Source: Candidatus Leptofilum gracile (GTDB lineage Bacteria > Chloroflexota > Anaerolineae > Promineifilales > Promineifilaceae). Taken from it: a stretch of 64,000 nt of DNA. This document shows, piece after piece, positions 1 through 8,654 of the stretch (the stretch's first letter is position 1; every line of letters begins with the position of its first letter). The stretch is from NCBI GenBank assembly GCA_016713825.1, contig JADJOJ010000004.1, positions 62,001 through 126,000 on the forward strand. Reading direction: 5' to 3'. Both the position numbers and the translations under genes were made by a program. Below the pieces are notes generated by a model. That model did not search any database and was not told where the DNA came from. It was given only the letters and a program-made list of their open reading frames with translations.

Positions 1-299
1 CCGACCCGCGCATCCTCATTTTGGATGAGGCAACCAGCAGCGTAGACACCACCACGGAAAAGGTGATTCAGCAGGCGCTAGACAAGCTGATGGAGGGGCG
101 CACCAGTTTTGTGATTGCCCACCGGCTGAGCACCATTGTGGGGGCAGACCAGATTGTGGTGTTGGATCACGGCCGTATCGTAGAGCAAGGCACCCACGAA
201 GAGCTGCTGGCCCAAAAAGGGCGGTATTACAATTTGTACACCATGCAGTGGGCGGCCCAAGAAGCGCAGGAGAGTCAGGGGCGCTTTAGCGCCAATTAG
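1..299 (+). CDS. ABC transporter ATP-binding protein, C-terminal fragment
   Basis: This is the 3' end of a gene that begins before the window; the reading frame is open from base 3. The visible part holds the Walker B and D-loop ([13 protein letters not shown]), the H-loop ([10 protein letters not shown]) and the usual tail ([18 protein letters not shown]) of an ABC ATPase. The motif wording and the short C-terminal tail fit the fused transmembrane-ATPase multidrug or lipid exporters (MsbA/LmrA type), which export substrates across the inner membrane. The transmembrane part lies outside the window, so the substrate and the fusion cannot be confirmed. A hairpin follows the stop codon. Confidence 0.9.
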   Translation, partial: DPRILILDEATSSVDTTTEKVIQQALDKLMEGRTSFVIAHRLSTIVGADQIVVLDHGRIVEQGTHEELLAQKGRYYNLYTMQWAAQEAQESQGRFSAN

Positions 300-313
300 T
301 TTGGCTGCCCAGA

Positions 314-348
314 ATTAACGCTGCGTTTACCCAAAGCGCAGCGTTAAT
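314..348 (+). terminator. Hairpin after ABC transporter gene
   Basis: A perfect 12-bp inverted repeat (314-325 and 337-348) with an 11-nt loop lies 15 nt after the stop codon. There is no strong T-run behind it, so it may be a weak terminator or an mRNA-stabilising hairpin. Confidence 0.5.
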
Positions 349-462
349 CCCCTATTTACAAATAGGATAGTACCAATGTAGAATCGAACCCAGCCTTACT
401 TTGTGATAATACTGTTGCAACTACAGCGAAAGCTAATACCCGGTACATGTGGTTGCTGAATA

Positions 463-3450
463 ATGTCAATAACAGAACGAGCAGAGTCCATGAAACACCA
501 TGCTGGTGATGCCCCCCCGGCTCATTCACCAGCGTTTCCTGCTGTGGCCCAATATCGGACGCTTTTTGAAGCAACCCCCATCCCCCTTTGGGAAGAAGAT
601 CTCTCCGAAGTAAAACTATTTATCGATGAGCTGTGGCAGGAAGGTGTTACCGACTTCCAGGCGCATTTTGATGCCAGACCGCAGGATGTGCTTCACTGCC
701 TGGAGCTGACCAAAGTGGTTGATGTTAACCATGCGACTTTGGTGTTATACAAGGCTGCCAACAAAAAAGAACTGATTGAGCATTTTCCCAAAATATTGAA
801 AGAAGAAGCGTTTAACCTGTACAAAGAAGCGCTTATCTTGATTGCCCAAGGGCGCACGGCGTTTCAGGCTGAAGGGGTCAACTACACGCTGGCTGGTGAC
901 AGGCTAGAGGTGTTAATCCGCTGGTCCGTGCCGGATGCCAGTGCAGAGAGTTGGTCTCAGGTAATTGTTTCGGTTGAGGATATTACGCCGCAAAAGCAGG
1001 CTGAGGAAGTGCTGCGGCTGCAAGCAACCGCCCTGGAATCTGCGGCCAACGCAATTGTGATTGCCAAAAGGAATGGCACGATTGTCTGGGTGAACCCGGC
1101 CTTTTCTGAACTAACTGGGTACTCCTTTGAGGAAACTGTGGGGCAAACCCCGAGTATTTTGAAATCGGGCTTAAATGATTCATCGCTTTATGCTGATCTT
1201 TGGCAAACTGTATTGGCGGGTAAGGTGTGGCATTGTGATGAGCTTATCAATCGGCGGAAGGACGGCTCGATTTATTTTGAGCAGATGACCATTACGCCTG
1301 TTTTGAATCGGAACGGCCGTGTTATTCAGTTCATCGCCATTAAAGAAGATATTTCCGAACGTAAGCAGATTGAAAAACAGCTGCGTCGCCAACTGCAAGA
1401 AGAGGAACTGCTGCGCCAGATTGTGTCTATTAATCCATCGGCTGACCAGCTAAAGGCCGCGCTGGATCTGATCTGCACGAAACTGGCAGAGTTTTACGCC
1501 GTGCCGGTTGTTAGCGTTGTGCAGGTTGATAAAGAAGCGATGTTAATAGATATTTTGGGCTACTACCAAAACCCAGAAACAGAGGCTAGCCTCACGTCCC
1601 TGGCGAATATTTTGCCCATTGAACAGTTGGTGCAGCAATCAACAACAACGTTTATTGCCAATGTGCAGCAATCGGCCAAATTGGCATCGGTGCGGGAGCT
1701 TTTGCAGGCGTTTGATAATTATGCCACGTTGATGATTCCTTTTCAGTCTTCGGACGCTGTGAATGGCCTGGTCATGTTAGACACAAATCATCCGGTTGTG
1801 TTCCAAGAGGATGATATTCAGTTTATTGATCAGGTGGCCCTTCATCTGGGGCAAATTATCCAGCGGGTGCAGGCAGAGCAGGCGCTGCAAAAGCAGCGCG
1901 ACTTTGCGCGCCAGATTATGCTCAATATGGGCCAGGGATTGTTTTTGTTGGAGAGCGATGGCCAAATTAGCTTTTGTAATCCGGCGTTTGCTGAGCTGTT
2001 GGGGTATGAGCAGGGGGCGTTAATCGGCCGTTTTATCAAGCAGTTTGGGCAGTTTGAGCCGCACAAGCGGGTGCAAGAGGTGGACCTTACCCGGGAAGAT
2101 GGGAGTTTGATCCGTGTGTTGGTAACGGCCGTTCCCCAGCAGCAGTTTGCCAACACGGGCATCATTTGTGTGGTGACTGACTTATCTGCTCAGAAAAAGA
2201 TCGAAAACACTTTGGCGCAGGCACGAGACCAGGCATTAAAAGCCACCCGCTTGAAATCGGAATTTTTGGCCAACATGAGCCATGAAATTCGCACCCCGCT
2301 TAATGCAGTTATTGGCATGACCAGCCTGGTGCTAGACACGCCGCTCACCGCCGAGCAGCAAGATTACATTGAAACCATTCGCAGCAGCAGCGAAGTGTTG
2401 CTGACCCTCATCAACGATATTCTTGATTTTTCTAAGATTGAAGCGGGGAAGATGGAGTTGGAGCAACGGCCGTTTTACCTGCGCAACTGTGTGGAAGAAG
2501 CCATTGGGATTGTGAGCAACAAGGCATCTGAAAAGGGGTTGGCGCTATCGTACGCCATCAAATCAGAGGTGCAGAACCATATTGTGGGCGATATTGGCCG
2601 TTTGCGACAGGTCTTGGTGAATTTGCTGAGCAACGCCATCAAATTTACAGATAAAGGCGGAGTGATTCTAACTGTAGGGCCAGGCCCACAATGGGCAAAA
2701 GATGGGCTCGCGGGGGGGCTTACCCTGCAATTTTCAGTTAAGGATACGGGGATTGGCATTTCGTCAGAGCAGCTTGAGCGGCTGTTTAAATCATTTAGTC
2801 AGGTCGATGCTTCAGCGACGCGCAAACATGGGGGAACCGGGTTGGGATTGGCCATCAGTAAACAGCTGGTGGAAATGATGGGGGGGCATATTTGGCTAGA
2901 AAGTGACTTTGGGTATGGTTCCACGTTTCACTTTACCATCGCCACCGAGGCCGCCGGCACAGGATTCGAGCAGAAATTGGCGGCCCAGGCCAGGCAAAGA
3001 CAAACAGCGATATTAGCGGCACAACCAACGGCCGTTCTTCCCACAGTCGATGCCACCCAGGGCCAGACACACCCCCTGCGTATTTTGGTTGCAGAAGATA
3101 ACCGGGTGAACCAGAAAGTGGCCTTGAGTATTTTGGCCCGCCTGGGCTACCAGGCAGACATCGCCAACAATGGCCAGGAAGCGGTAGATGCGTTGGCGGA
3201 ACGGCCGTACGACGTCATTTTGATGGATGTACAAATGCCCCAGATGGACGGCGTGGCGGCCACCCACCACATTCGCCAGCAGCTGCCACCGGCGCAGCAG
3301 CCCACTATCATCGCCATGACCGCCCATGCATTGGCCGGAGACCGCGAAAAATATTTGCAGGCCGGTATGGATAACTACATCAGCAAACCGGTGCGCATTC
3401 AAGAGCTACAGCAAGCGCTCTTGCTGGTAACTGTTCGCAATACTGTTTGA
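463..3450 (+). CDS. Hybrid sensor histidine kinase (PAS-PAS-GAF-PAS-HisKA-HATPase-REC)
   Basis: A soluble 995-aa hybrid kinase with no clear transmembrane segment. It holds a PAS-like region (about 28-175), a canonical PAS/PAC (about 190-305), a GAF-like region (about 325-480), a third PAS (about 485-590), HisKA with phospho-acceptor His607 in MSHEIRTPLN, HATPase_c with N and G boxes (DTGIGIS, GGTGLGLAIS; about 715-845), and a C-terminal receiver with Asp922 (ILMDVQMPQMDG) and Lys in YISKP. It should sense cytoplasmic or redox signals, autophosphorylate, and relay to its own receiver or onward. It converges with the BMC locus, ending 14 nt from the last shell gene. A partner could be the receiver-ParA fusion at 4445-5572, but that is inference. 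ATG at 463 is used; ATG at 490 is possible. Confidence 0.9.
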   Translation: MSITERAESMKHHAGDAPPAHSPAFPAVAQYRTLFEATPIPLWEEDLSEVKLFIDELWQEGVTDFQAHFDARPQDVLHCLELTKVVDVNHATLVLYKAANKKELIEHFPKILKEEAFNLYKEALILIAQGRTAFQAEGVNYTLAGDRLEVLIRWSVPDASAESWSQVIVSVEDITPQKQAEEVLRLQATALESAANAIVIAKRNGTIVWVNPAFSELTGYSFEETVGQTPSILKSGLNDSSLYADLWQTVLAGKVWHCDELINRRKDGSIYFEQMTITPVLNRNGRVIQFIAIKEDISERKQIEKQLRRQLQEEELLRQIVSINPSADQLKAALDLICTKLAEFYAVPVVSVVQVDKEAMLIDILGYYQNPETEASLTSLANILPIEQLVQQSTTTFIANVQQSAKLASVRELLQAFDNYATLMIPFQSSDAVNGLVMLDTNHPVVFQEDDIQFIDQVALHLGQIIQRVQAEQALQKQRDFARQIMLNMGQGLFLLESDGQISFCNPAFAELLGYEQGALIGRFIKQFGQFEPHKRVQEVDLTREDGSLIRVLVTAVPQQQFANTGIICVVTDLSAQKKIENTLAQARDQALKATRLKSEFLANMSHEIRTPLNAVIGMTSLVLDTPLTAEQQDYIETIRSSSEVLLTLINDILDFSKIEAGKMELEQRPFYLRNCVEEAIGIVSNKASEKGLALSYAIKSEVQNHIVGDIGRLRQVLVNLLSNAIKFTDKGGVILTVGPGPQWAKDGLAGGLTLQFSVKDTGIGISSEQLERLFKSFSQVDASATRKHGGTGLGLAISKQLVEMMGGHIWLESDFGYGSTFHFTIATEAAGTGFEQKLAAQARQRQTAILAAQPTAVLPTVDATQGQTHPLRILVAEDNRVNQKVALSILARLGYQADIANNGQEAVDALAERPYDVILMDVQMPQMDGVAATHHIRQQLPPAQQPTIIAMTAHALAGDREKYLQAGMDNYISKPVRIQELQQALLLVTVRNTV

Positions 3451-3464
3451 GTTTGGGGGGGAAT

Positions 3465-3734
3465 TCAGGCCAGGCTAACGTCGTCTACCAGGCCCACAAT
3501 GGCGTGATCCACCGGTACGAAGGGGATGGGCATGGCCTCGGCCGCTTCTCGACTGCCCACAATGAACACCAGCTGATCGGGTCCCGCTTGGGCGGTGGCA
3601 TCGGCCGCCACCACCGGTTTGCCCTCCGGTTCTTGGGTTTTGCTCAAAGGCTGTACCATCAGGAATTTGATCCCTTCTAACCCTTTATATTTTTGGGTGG
3701 CCACCACCGTGCCAATAACGCGTGCTAATTGCAT
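3465..3734 (-). CDS. BMC vertex protein (BMC-P, EutN/CcmL family), copy 1
   Basis: An 89-aa EutN/CcmL-family protein: an N-terminal strand MQLARVIGTVVATQKYKGL, then KFLMVQPL, and the family-typical VVAADATAQAGPDQLVFIVGSREA followed by VDHAIVGLVDDV. Such proteins form pentamers that cap the vertices of the polyhedral microcompartment shell. The length is typical for the family. It is the last gene of the minus-strand BMC operon, and a second BMC-P lies at 8900-9187. Two or three paralogous pentamer proteins per locus is common in metabolosomes. Confidence 0.92.
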   Translation of the reverse strand: MQLARVIGTVVATQKYKGLEGIKFLMVQPLSKTQEPEGKPVVAADATAQAGPDQLVFIVGSREAAEAMPIPFVPVDHAIVGLVDDVSLA

Positions 3735-3749
3735 GTTGGATTCTTTTTT

Positions 3750-3767
3750 CTGGGGCTAAAGCCCCAG
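3750..3767. repeat. CTGGGGC-TAAA-GCCCCAG hairpin
   Basis: A perfect 7-bp inverted repeat with a TAAA loop lies in the short gap between the BMC-T and BMC-P genes. No T-run follows in the direction of the operon, so it is more likely a repeat-derived RNA hairpin than a terminator. Confidence 0.5.
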
Positions 3768-3780
3768 GCTAATTGTTGAA

Positions 3781-4368
3781 TCACGCTGATTCCCAGCCAA
3801 AATGTTGGCCAAAACGGCCGTATCCATTCACATTGTCCCACATTTCGGCATGAAGCTGGGGGATAACCATGTGCCGGACGAGCTGTTGGTGGGCGATGGA
3901 CGCGCTGAGGGCAACGGCCGTTTCCACATCTGCCACCAGCCCCTGAAAATAAACCAATCCCTTGCCCCCCAGGCCATCGGCCAGGCGCAGTTGCAGCAAG
4001 GCAACATCTGCCCCTTTTACCCCAGCGTCCGCCGCCAAAATGGCGCTGGCCACGCTGCTTGTCTCGATGATGCCCAGCGCATCTGCCTGCGCCGCTTGTC
4101 GCTGACCGCCCAAAGCCCGCACCACATCGGGGTGCACATTGGGCAACAAGAGCGCATCGCGCAGCGCCGCCTGCCCCACATCCTTGCCTGCGGCAAAAGC
4201 CTCTTGCACCGAGGCCACGTCCCCAGCCACCAGCACCAGGTAATGCCCCGGCTGCACCGTCCCCGACTGAATTTTGCTCACCGGGGCGCGCTTCACCATG
4301 GCATCCCCCGCCTCAATACCGGCGGCGATGCTGCTAAATTCCAACAGGGCAAGGGCGGGGAAATCCAT
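3781..4368 (-). CDS. BMC shell protein with tandem BMC domains (BMC-T)
   Basis: 195 aa with two consecutive BMC folds. The first is ALALLEFSSIAAGIEAGDAM to about residue 90; the second starts at ALGIIETSSVASAILAADAG and runs to about 165. Tandem-BMC proteins form pseudohexameric trimers in microcompartment shells; this short version resembles the single-layer class. The C-terminal tail contains QLHAEMWDNVNGY, which could be cargo-facing. No Cys-based Fe-S site such as that of PduT is visible. It lies between the receiver-ParA gene and a BMC-P gene on the same strand. Confidence 0.9.
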   Translation of the reverse strand: MDFPALALLEFSSIAAGIEAGDAMVKRAPVSKIQSGTVQPGHYLVLVAGDVASVQEAFAAGKDVGQAALRDALLLPNVHPDVVRALGGQRQAAQADALGIIETSSVASAILAADAGVKGADVALLQLRLADGLGGKGLVYFQGLVADVETAVALSASIAHQQLVRHMVIPQLHAEMWDNVNGYGRFGQHFGWESA

Positions 4369-4369
4369 A

Positions 4370-4440
4370 GGTGTGTTCAGGTATTCAAATTTTTAGGTGC
4401 TTGCGCTTTACTTGACACTTGAACACCTAATCACTTAAAC
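4370..4440. repeat. Intergenic inverted repeat (AGGTGTTCAAGTG family)
   Basis: The gap between the receiver-ParA gene and the BMC-T gene is filled by two imperfect complementary arms containing TTAGGTG..TTCA and TGAACACCTAA. It is one of several two-armed intergenic elements in this operon. Confidence 0.5.
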
Positions 4441-4444
4441 ACGA

Positions 4445-5572
4445 TTACAAGCTTTTTGTTGAGACACGCTGCCAGATGGCTTCGGCCATGCGGCGAACCA
4501 CGTTGGGCAGGCCCGATTTGGCAGAAGTAAGCGTCAGCGGCACGCCCTGGGCAATGGCGCGCGCCTGGTTGACATCGTAGCTAATCTGGAAGGCTACCTT
4601 GTTGTTGAGGCCGCGCTCGACGGCGGCTTGTGGCAGCTGTGCTTCTGGGGTGTGTTGGTTTAGGATGTGGGATTTGCGCTTGACCTGAATGCCTGCTTTG
4701 TTGAGAAGGCGGTTGAGCTGAACGGCCGTTTGCACCGAAACCACTTCTGGGGTGATCACATGCAGACCCATGTCCGCCATCGTCACGGCCTGCAAAAAGG
4801 CTGGCGTGTAAACATGCGGCGCATCTACCACCGTAAACGCCACATGGTGCTTGAGCAAATTTAAAATGTACTGCACCCGCTCGCCCGAAATGGACGATGG
4901 GTCTTGCGGTTTGGCCGGGGCCGCCAACACCCGCAGCCCAGAGGGATGAATAATCAGGCGATTTTTCAGCACCGCCCAATCCAATTCCTTCTCCGCGGGC
5001 AAATCTAGCCAGGAGGAACGCGCCTGCAAGCGCATATGCATCACCGCCTGCCCGCCAGAGGGCGACAGATCCACCAGGCAAACTTCTTGCTGGCTGGCCC
5101 GGCGCAGGGCGGCGGCCAAATTGACCGCCAGCGTGGTTTGGCCCACACCACCGCGCATGCCAAAGGTGGTGATAATAATACCCGTCTCTGGGCTAGATTG
5201 GCCCCCTTTTTTTGCCAGCAGGTTGTCTACCCGCTCCATCAGCTCCTGCGAGGTGACCGGTTTGCTTAAATAATCATCTGCGCCGCTTTTGAGGGCGGTG
5301 GTGCGGTCTACTTCCTGGGAACGGGCGGTCAGTACCAGAATGGGTAAATCTTCAATGTTGGCATCGCCGCGAATTTCGCGGGTTAGATCGTGTCCGCTCA
5401 TGTTCGGCATCATCACGTCTAGCACCAGCAAATCTGGCTTGTCGGCCTTGATTTGTTCCAGGCCTTCTAGCGGATTGTTAATGAGCGTGATGTTGTGCCC
5501 GCCACGCTCAAGCATGAGGCCAACCATGCGCAACAGTTGTTCATCATCATCAATTACAAAGATTCGGGCCAC
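4445..5572 (-). CDS. Response-regulator receiver fused to CpaE/ParA/MinD-like ATPase
   Basis: 375 aa. Residues 1-122 are a complete receiver (acidic DDD at 8-10, phospho-acceptor Asp52 in LVLDVMMPNMSG, Lys104 in YLSKP). Residues 131-375 are a ParA/MinD-type domain with FGMRGGVGQTTLAVNLA at 137-153, VDLSPSGG, and VVDAPH as Walker B. The Walker A lysine is replaced (Gln145), as in CpaE-type proteins with degenerate P-loops, so ATP hydrolysis is doubtful. The start is GTG at 5572 with AGGAAGGAGA 8 nt upstream. CpaE proteins localise pili; ParA-like McdA proteins position carboxysomes. Its place inside a BMC operon suggests a phospho-regulated localisation or assembly factor for the compartment (inference). 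A pilus role remains possible, but no pilus genes are nearby. Confidence 0.85.
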   Translation of the reverse strand: MARIFVIDDDEQLLRMVGLMLERGGHNITLINNPLEGLEQIKADKPDLLVLDVMMPNMSGHDLTREIRGDANIEDLPILVLTARSQEVDRTTALKSGADDYLSKPVTSQELMERVDNLLAKKGGQSSPETGIIITTFGMRGGVGQTTLAVNLAAALRRASQQEVCLVDLSPSGGQAVMHMRLQARSSWLDLPAEKELDWAVLKNRLIIHPSGLRVLAAPAKPQDPSSISGERVQYILNLLKHHVAFTVVDAPHVYTPAFLQAVTMADMGLHVITPEVVSVQTAVQLNRLLNKAGIQVKRKSHILNQHTPEAQLPQAAVERGLNNKVAFQISYDVNQARAIAQGVPLTLTSAKSGLPNVVRRMAEAIWQRVSTKSL

Positions 5573-5617
5573 AGCGCCGTCTCCTTCCTGATTACACTAC
5601 TACTTACAATACCAAAG

Positions 5618-6154
5618 TTACTGTTTGTTGTTATCTAGACAAAATATGCCGATGCGGTCTTTGTGCACCAAAATCAGGTCACCACTGTAAGAAATGTCTG
5701 GGTAAACGGATGCCGATGCTTTGGCGGCAAAAATGAGCTGAAAGCTACCCATGGATTGTACCAAAATTTCTCGGGCAGAGAATTTACCTTCATGCATCGC
5801 CTCACCGACAATCTCGAAGGAGGGGACGGTGAGGAAGATGGGGATGCTGCGGCCACGGGTGAAGATGGAACGGCCGTGTTGCGTACCCACCGGAATGCCT
5901 TCGCGCCGATCTTGCAAGACGATAAAGTTGATATTGTCTTTGCGGAAGGCGGCAATTTGGTAATTGGCCACAATATCGCCCGGGGTGTGAATGCGGGAAA
6001 TGTACGCATCTTGCAGCTCTAGATATTTGGAATTGGGATTGCCTAGTTCTGCATGGATACCTCCCATTCCTACAGAGGCCCGCCCCGTGACGCGGTACGC
6101 ATCTGTAAATAAATCCAGGTTGATAAGATTGCGTTTGTTAAAAGATGTAGACAT
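5618..6154 (-). CDS. Hypothetical protein in BMC operon (178 aa)
   Basis: I do not recognise this family. The 178-aa product is rich in predicted strands and contains ITYP-like short motifs such as NPNSKYLELQDAYISRIH, IPVGTQHGRSIFTRGRSIP and SGDLILVHKDRIGIF. It has no signal peptide, membrane segment, Cys cluster or BMC fold. The start codon is ATG. It sits 45 nt upstream of the receiver-ParA gene and downstream of the aldehyde dehydrogenase gene, all on one strand, so a role in the compartment or its placement is inferred from context only. Confidence 0.75.
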   Translation of the reverse strand: MSTSFNKRNLINLDLFTDAYRVTGRASVGMGGIHAELGNPNSKYLELQDAYISRIHTPGDIVANYQIAAFRKDNINFIVLQDRREGIPVGTQHGRSIFTRGRSIPIFLTVPSFEIVGEAMHEGKFSAREILVQSMGSFQLIFAAKASASVYPDISYSGDLILVHKDRIGIFCLDNNKQ

Positions 6155-6220
6155 TGATTCACTTCTCTTTCTACGGTTACGATAAAACTAAATAATATGG
6201 CATAGTACCACTATACTTTA

Positions 6221-7681
6221 CTATACAATTCTGAAGGAATCTACTAACGTACAGCGACGCAGGCGGCTAAAGCTGCGTGGGCCGGTTAAACCTTCACCTG
6301 TTGGGCTGGCAATGGTAAAGGAACAGTAGCCTTCGCCGCCATAGCCTAACCCGGCCAGGCACGGCCCATTTTTCACAAAAATACTGCAATTCATCTCGCG
6401 AGCCATGCGGCTGAGGTTGTCTAAATTTTTGGAGTGCATAACGGCCGTATGCCTAAACCCATGTTCCGCCTCAACCGCCAGGTCGATGGCCGCATTCGCA
6501 TTGGCCACCCGCACCACGGGCATGATCGGCATCATTTGTTCAGACCAAACCACTGGATGATCTTCCGGCACTTCTACCACAATTTGGCGCACTTCTGGTC
6601 CGGCGGAGATGCCAATTTCGGCCAACAGCACGCTGGCGTTTTTGCCGATGAAGGCTTTGTTCATGTCGGCATATTTGCGTGGCCCGCGATCTTTGACGGT
6701 GACGGCTTGCCACAGCCGGTTGAATTGCCAGCTGTTTAGCTTGACTGCTCCATTTTTAGTCATCACCTGAATCAATTCGTCACAAATTGCGTCTACGGCA
6801 ATCGTTTCTTTCTCGGTGGTGCACACAATGTTGTTGTCGAACGAGCCGCCGATGACGATGTCGCGGCCAGCCTGGGCCAGATCGGCCGTTTCATCCACCA
6901 CCACGGGCGGATTGCCCGGCCCGGCGCAGACGGCCCGCTTGCCGCTGCGCATGGCGGCGCGCACCACGGCGGCCCCACCGGTGACGGTGAGCAGGCGAAT
7001 ATCTTTATGCTGCATCAGGGCGGTGGCGCTTTCCAGGGTGGGGTGGGCAACGGCCGTTAATAAATTCGCCGGACCGCCCGCCTTTTGAATCGCCTGGTTC
7101 AAAATCTGCACGGTGAAGTTGGAGGCGTTTTGGGTGCTGGGGTGGGCGTTGAAGGCGACGGCATTGCCCGCCGCCACCATGCCAATGGCGTTGCAGATGA
7201 CGGTGCTGGTGGGGTTGGTGCTGGGCGTCAGCGCCCCGATGATGCCGTACGGTGCCCACTCGGTGATGGTGAGGCCGCCGTCGCCGCTCCAGGCGGTGGG
7301 TTCCAAATCTTCGGGGCCTAGCGCTTTGTCGGCGTTGAGGATGTTTTTGAGCACCTTGTCTTCCACGCGCCCCATGCCAGATTCGCTGTGGGCCATCTCG
7401 GCCAGCACCTGGGCGTATTCCCGCCCGGCCTGGCGCATGTGGGCCACCATATGCTTGCGAATTTCCAATGGCAGCTTGTTGAGCTGGCGGAAGGCGGTTC
7501 CGGCAGCGGCGACGGCCTCGTCTAGCGTGGCGAAGACGCCGCTTTCGCCGCCAGTGGGGGTGGGTTCTGGGGTGCTTTGGCGATGACGGTGGGAAACGGC
7601 CGTTTCCCTTGTCACCGGTATCGTCCCACCCACTTCCCGGTTTACCCGGTCAATAATTGCCTGAATGTCGTTTTCATTCAT
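6221..7681 (-). CDS. CoA-acylating aldehyde dehydrogenase (PduP/EutE-like) with encapsulation peptide
   Basis: 486 aa from ATG 7681; a longer frame back to 7756 only translates an intergenic repeat. It should convert an aldehyde (here probably acetaldehyde from DeoC) plus CoA and NAD+ to acyl-CoA. Catalytic Cys287 sits in FDNNIVCTTEKE; the Rossmann region has LTPSTNPTSTVICNA and TGGAAVV; APYGIIGALTP is typical of PduP/EutE. Residues 1-18 (MNENDIQAIIDRVNREVG) form an amphipathic helix, followed by a flexible Pro/Thr-rich linker to about residue 48. This is the layout of an encapsulation peptide that targets enzymes into BMCs. An in-frame ACGGCCGT palindrome encodes TAV in the linker. Confidence 0.93.
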   Translation of the reverse strand: MNENDIQAIIDRVNREVGGTIPVTRETAVSHRHRQSTPEPTPTGGESGVFATLDEAVAAAGTAFRQLNKLPLEIRKHMVAHMRQAGREYAQVLAEMAHSESGMGRVEDKVLKNILNADKALGPEDLEPTAWSGDGGLTITEWAPYGIIGALTPSTNPTSTVICNAIGMVAAGNAVAFNAHPSTQNASNFTVQILNQAIQKAGGPANLLTAVAHPTLESATALMQHKDIRLLTVTGGAAVVRAAMRSGKRAVCAGPGNPPVVVDETADLAQAGRDIVIGGSFDNNIVCTTEKETIAVDAICDELIQVMTKNGAVKLNSWQFNRLWQAVTVKDRGPRKYADMNKAFIGKNASVLLAEIGISAGPEVRQIVVEVPEDHPVVWSEQMMPIMPVVRVANANAAIDLAVEAEHGFRHTAVMHSKNLDNLSRMAREMNCSIFVKNGPCLAGLGYGGEGYCSFTIASPTGEGLTGPRSFSRLRRCTLVDSFRIV

Positions 7682-7700
7682 GGTACGTACTCTGATGTTT

Positions 7701-7779
7701 TGTAATTGTGTAATTGGTAATTGAATAATTTGTTTCCAGACTGACCAATTACCCAATTACTTAATTACTCAATTACCTG
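7701..7779. repeat. Intergenic inverted repeat, GTAATTGG family (copy 1)
   Basis: Tandem TAATTG units on one arm (7701-7730) face complementary CAATTAC units (7745-7776) on the other. The distal arm contains the stop codon of the nucleotidyltransferase gene. Related copies lie at 11541-11608 and 40619-40700. Confidence 0.75.
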
Positions 7780-8645
7780 ATTTTTTGCTTTGCATTCCAC
7801 TCCGCCATATTCCACGCCCGGCCCGGTTCTTCGTGGCTGCGGATGAATGCTTCATCCACCGGTTCTGTGTACTCGCCGTCGGCGATGAGCTGCTGTTGGA
7901 ACGCTTCAAAATAGGTAATGAGCTTCTCTACTCGTGCCATGTAGCCTGCGTGATCGAGGCCAAGAGCGTTGGCCACCTGCAAAATGTCGTCGGCCAGGCC
8001 AGCGGGTAGCCAGGGCAGTTGCAGCAAGCTGCTCATTTGCCGGTTGCGCCAGATGCGCCAGCGGCGGTTGTAGGCAAACAGCCCATCTACCAAATAATGG
8101 TACGCCGCGTTTAGCCGGTCGTGGGCGATGGCCGGGCCGAGTGCTTCCCAGTTGGTTTGCGGCGCGTCCCAGCCCAGGTGTTGATCCAGCCAAGTAATCG
8201 CTTCGTCCAGACGGGTTTGCCTTACATCGTCTGGGTAGGCGCTGCGCTGCTGAATTTGCCGGGTGACCTCGCCGTGGCGGTCGTAGGCAATCCAGCCATT
8301 GGCCAGTTCGCTCAGCCGTTCTTCTGGCCAGGCAAAGGCGGGATCGCGCCACTGCTGCCAATCGAACCGCATAAAATCGAGCTGTAGCCCTTGCTGAACG
8401 GCTTCATCTTTACTGAAGATGCTGTGGAAGCTGTTGTCTGCGGCTAGCCAGTACGCTTCGGCTGGGACGATGTAAAGGTCGTAGGGGGCTAGGAAGAGAA
8501 TGATGTCGATGTCGGAATCGGGGCGCATGCGTCCGGTAGCGATGCTGCCGATGCCGATAATGGCTTGAACGGCCGTTTCTGGCAGCAGCACCCGCTCCAT
8601 AAATTCAAGAAACTGGCTGCGCTTCTCCTGGGTCGCTGGTGTCAT
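7773..8645 (-). CDS. Nucleotidyltransferase-fold protein in BMC operon
   Basis: 290 aa from ATG 8645; upstream in-frame codons lie in repeat DNA. The N-terminal domain carries the polymerase-beta-like nucleotidyltransferase signature GIGSIATGRMRPDSDIDIIL, with two metal-binding Asp in DSDIDI and a third acidic patch near LQLDFMRFDW. The rest is helical and rich in Trp, resembling the C-terminal domain of DUF4037/kanamycin nucleotidyltransferase-like proteins. The substrate is unknown; it could be a small molecule or a protein. It lies between the PduP-like gene and a BMC-P gene on the same strand. Nucleotidyltransferases are not standard BMC cargo, and no encapsulation peptide is evident. Confidence 0.8.
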   Translation of the reverse strand: MTPATQEKRSQFLEFMERVLLPETAVQAIIGIGSIATGRMRPDSDIDIILFLAPYDLYIVPAEAYWLAADNSFHSIFSKDEAVQQGLQLDFMRFDWQQWRDPAFAWPEERLSELANGWIAYDRHGEVTRQIQQRSAYPDDVRQTRLDEAITWLDQHLGWDAPQTNWEALGPAIAHDRLNAAYHYLVDGLFAYNRRWRIWRNRQMSSLLQLPWLPAGLADDILQVANALGLDHAGYMARVEKLITYFEAFQQQLIADGEYTEPVDEAFIRSHEEPGRAWNMAEWNAKQKIR

Positions 8646-8654
8646 TGAAAGAAA

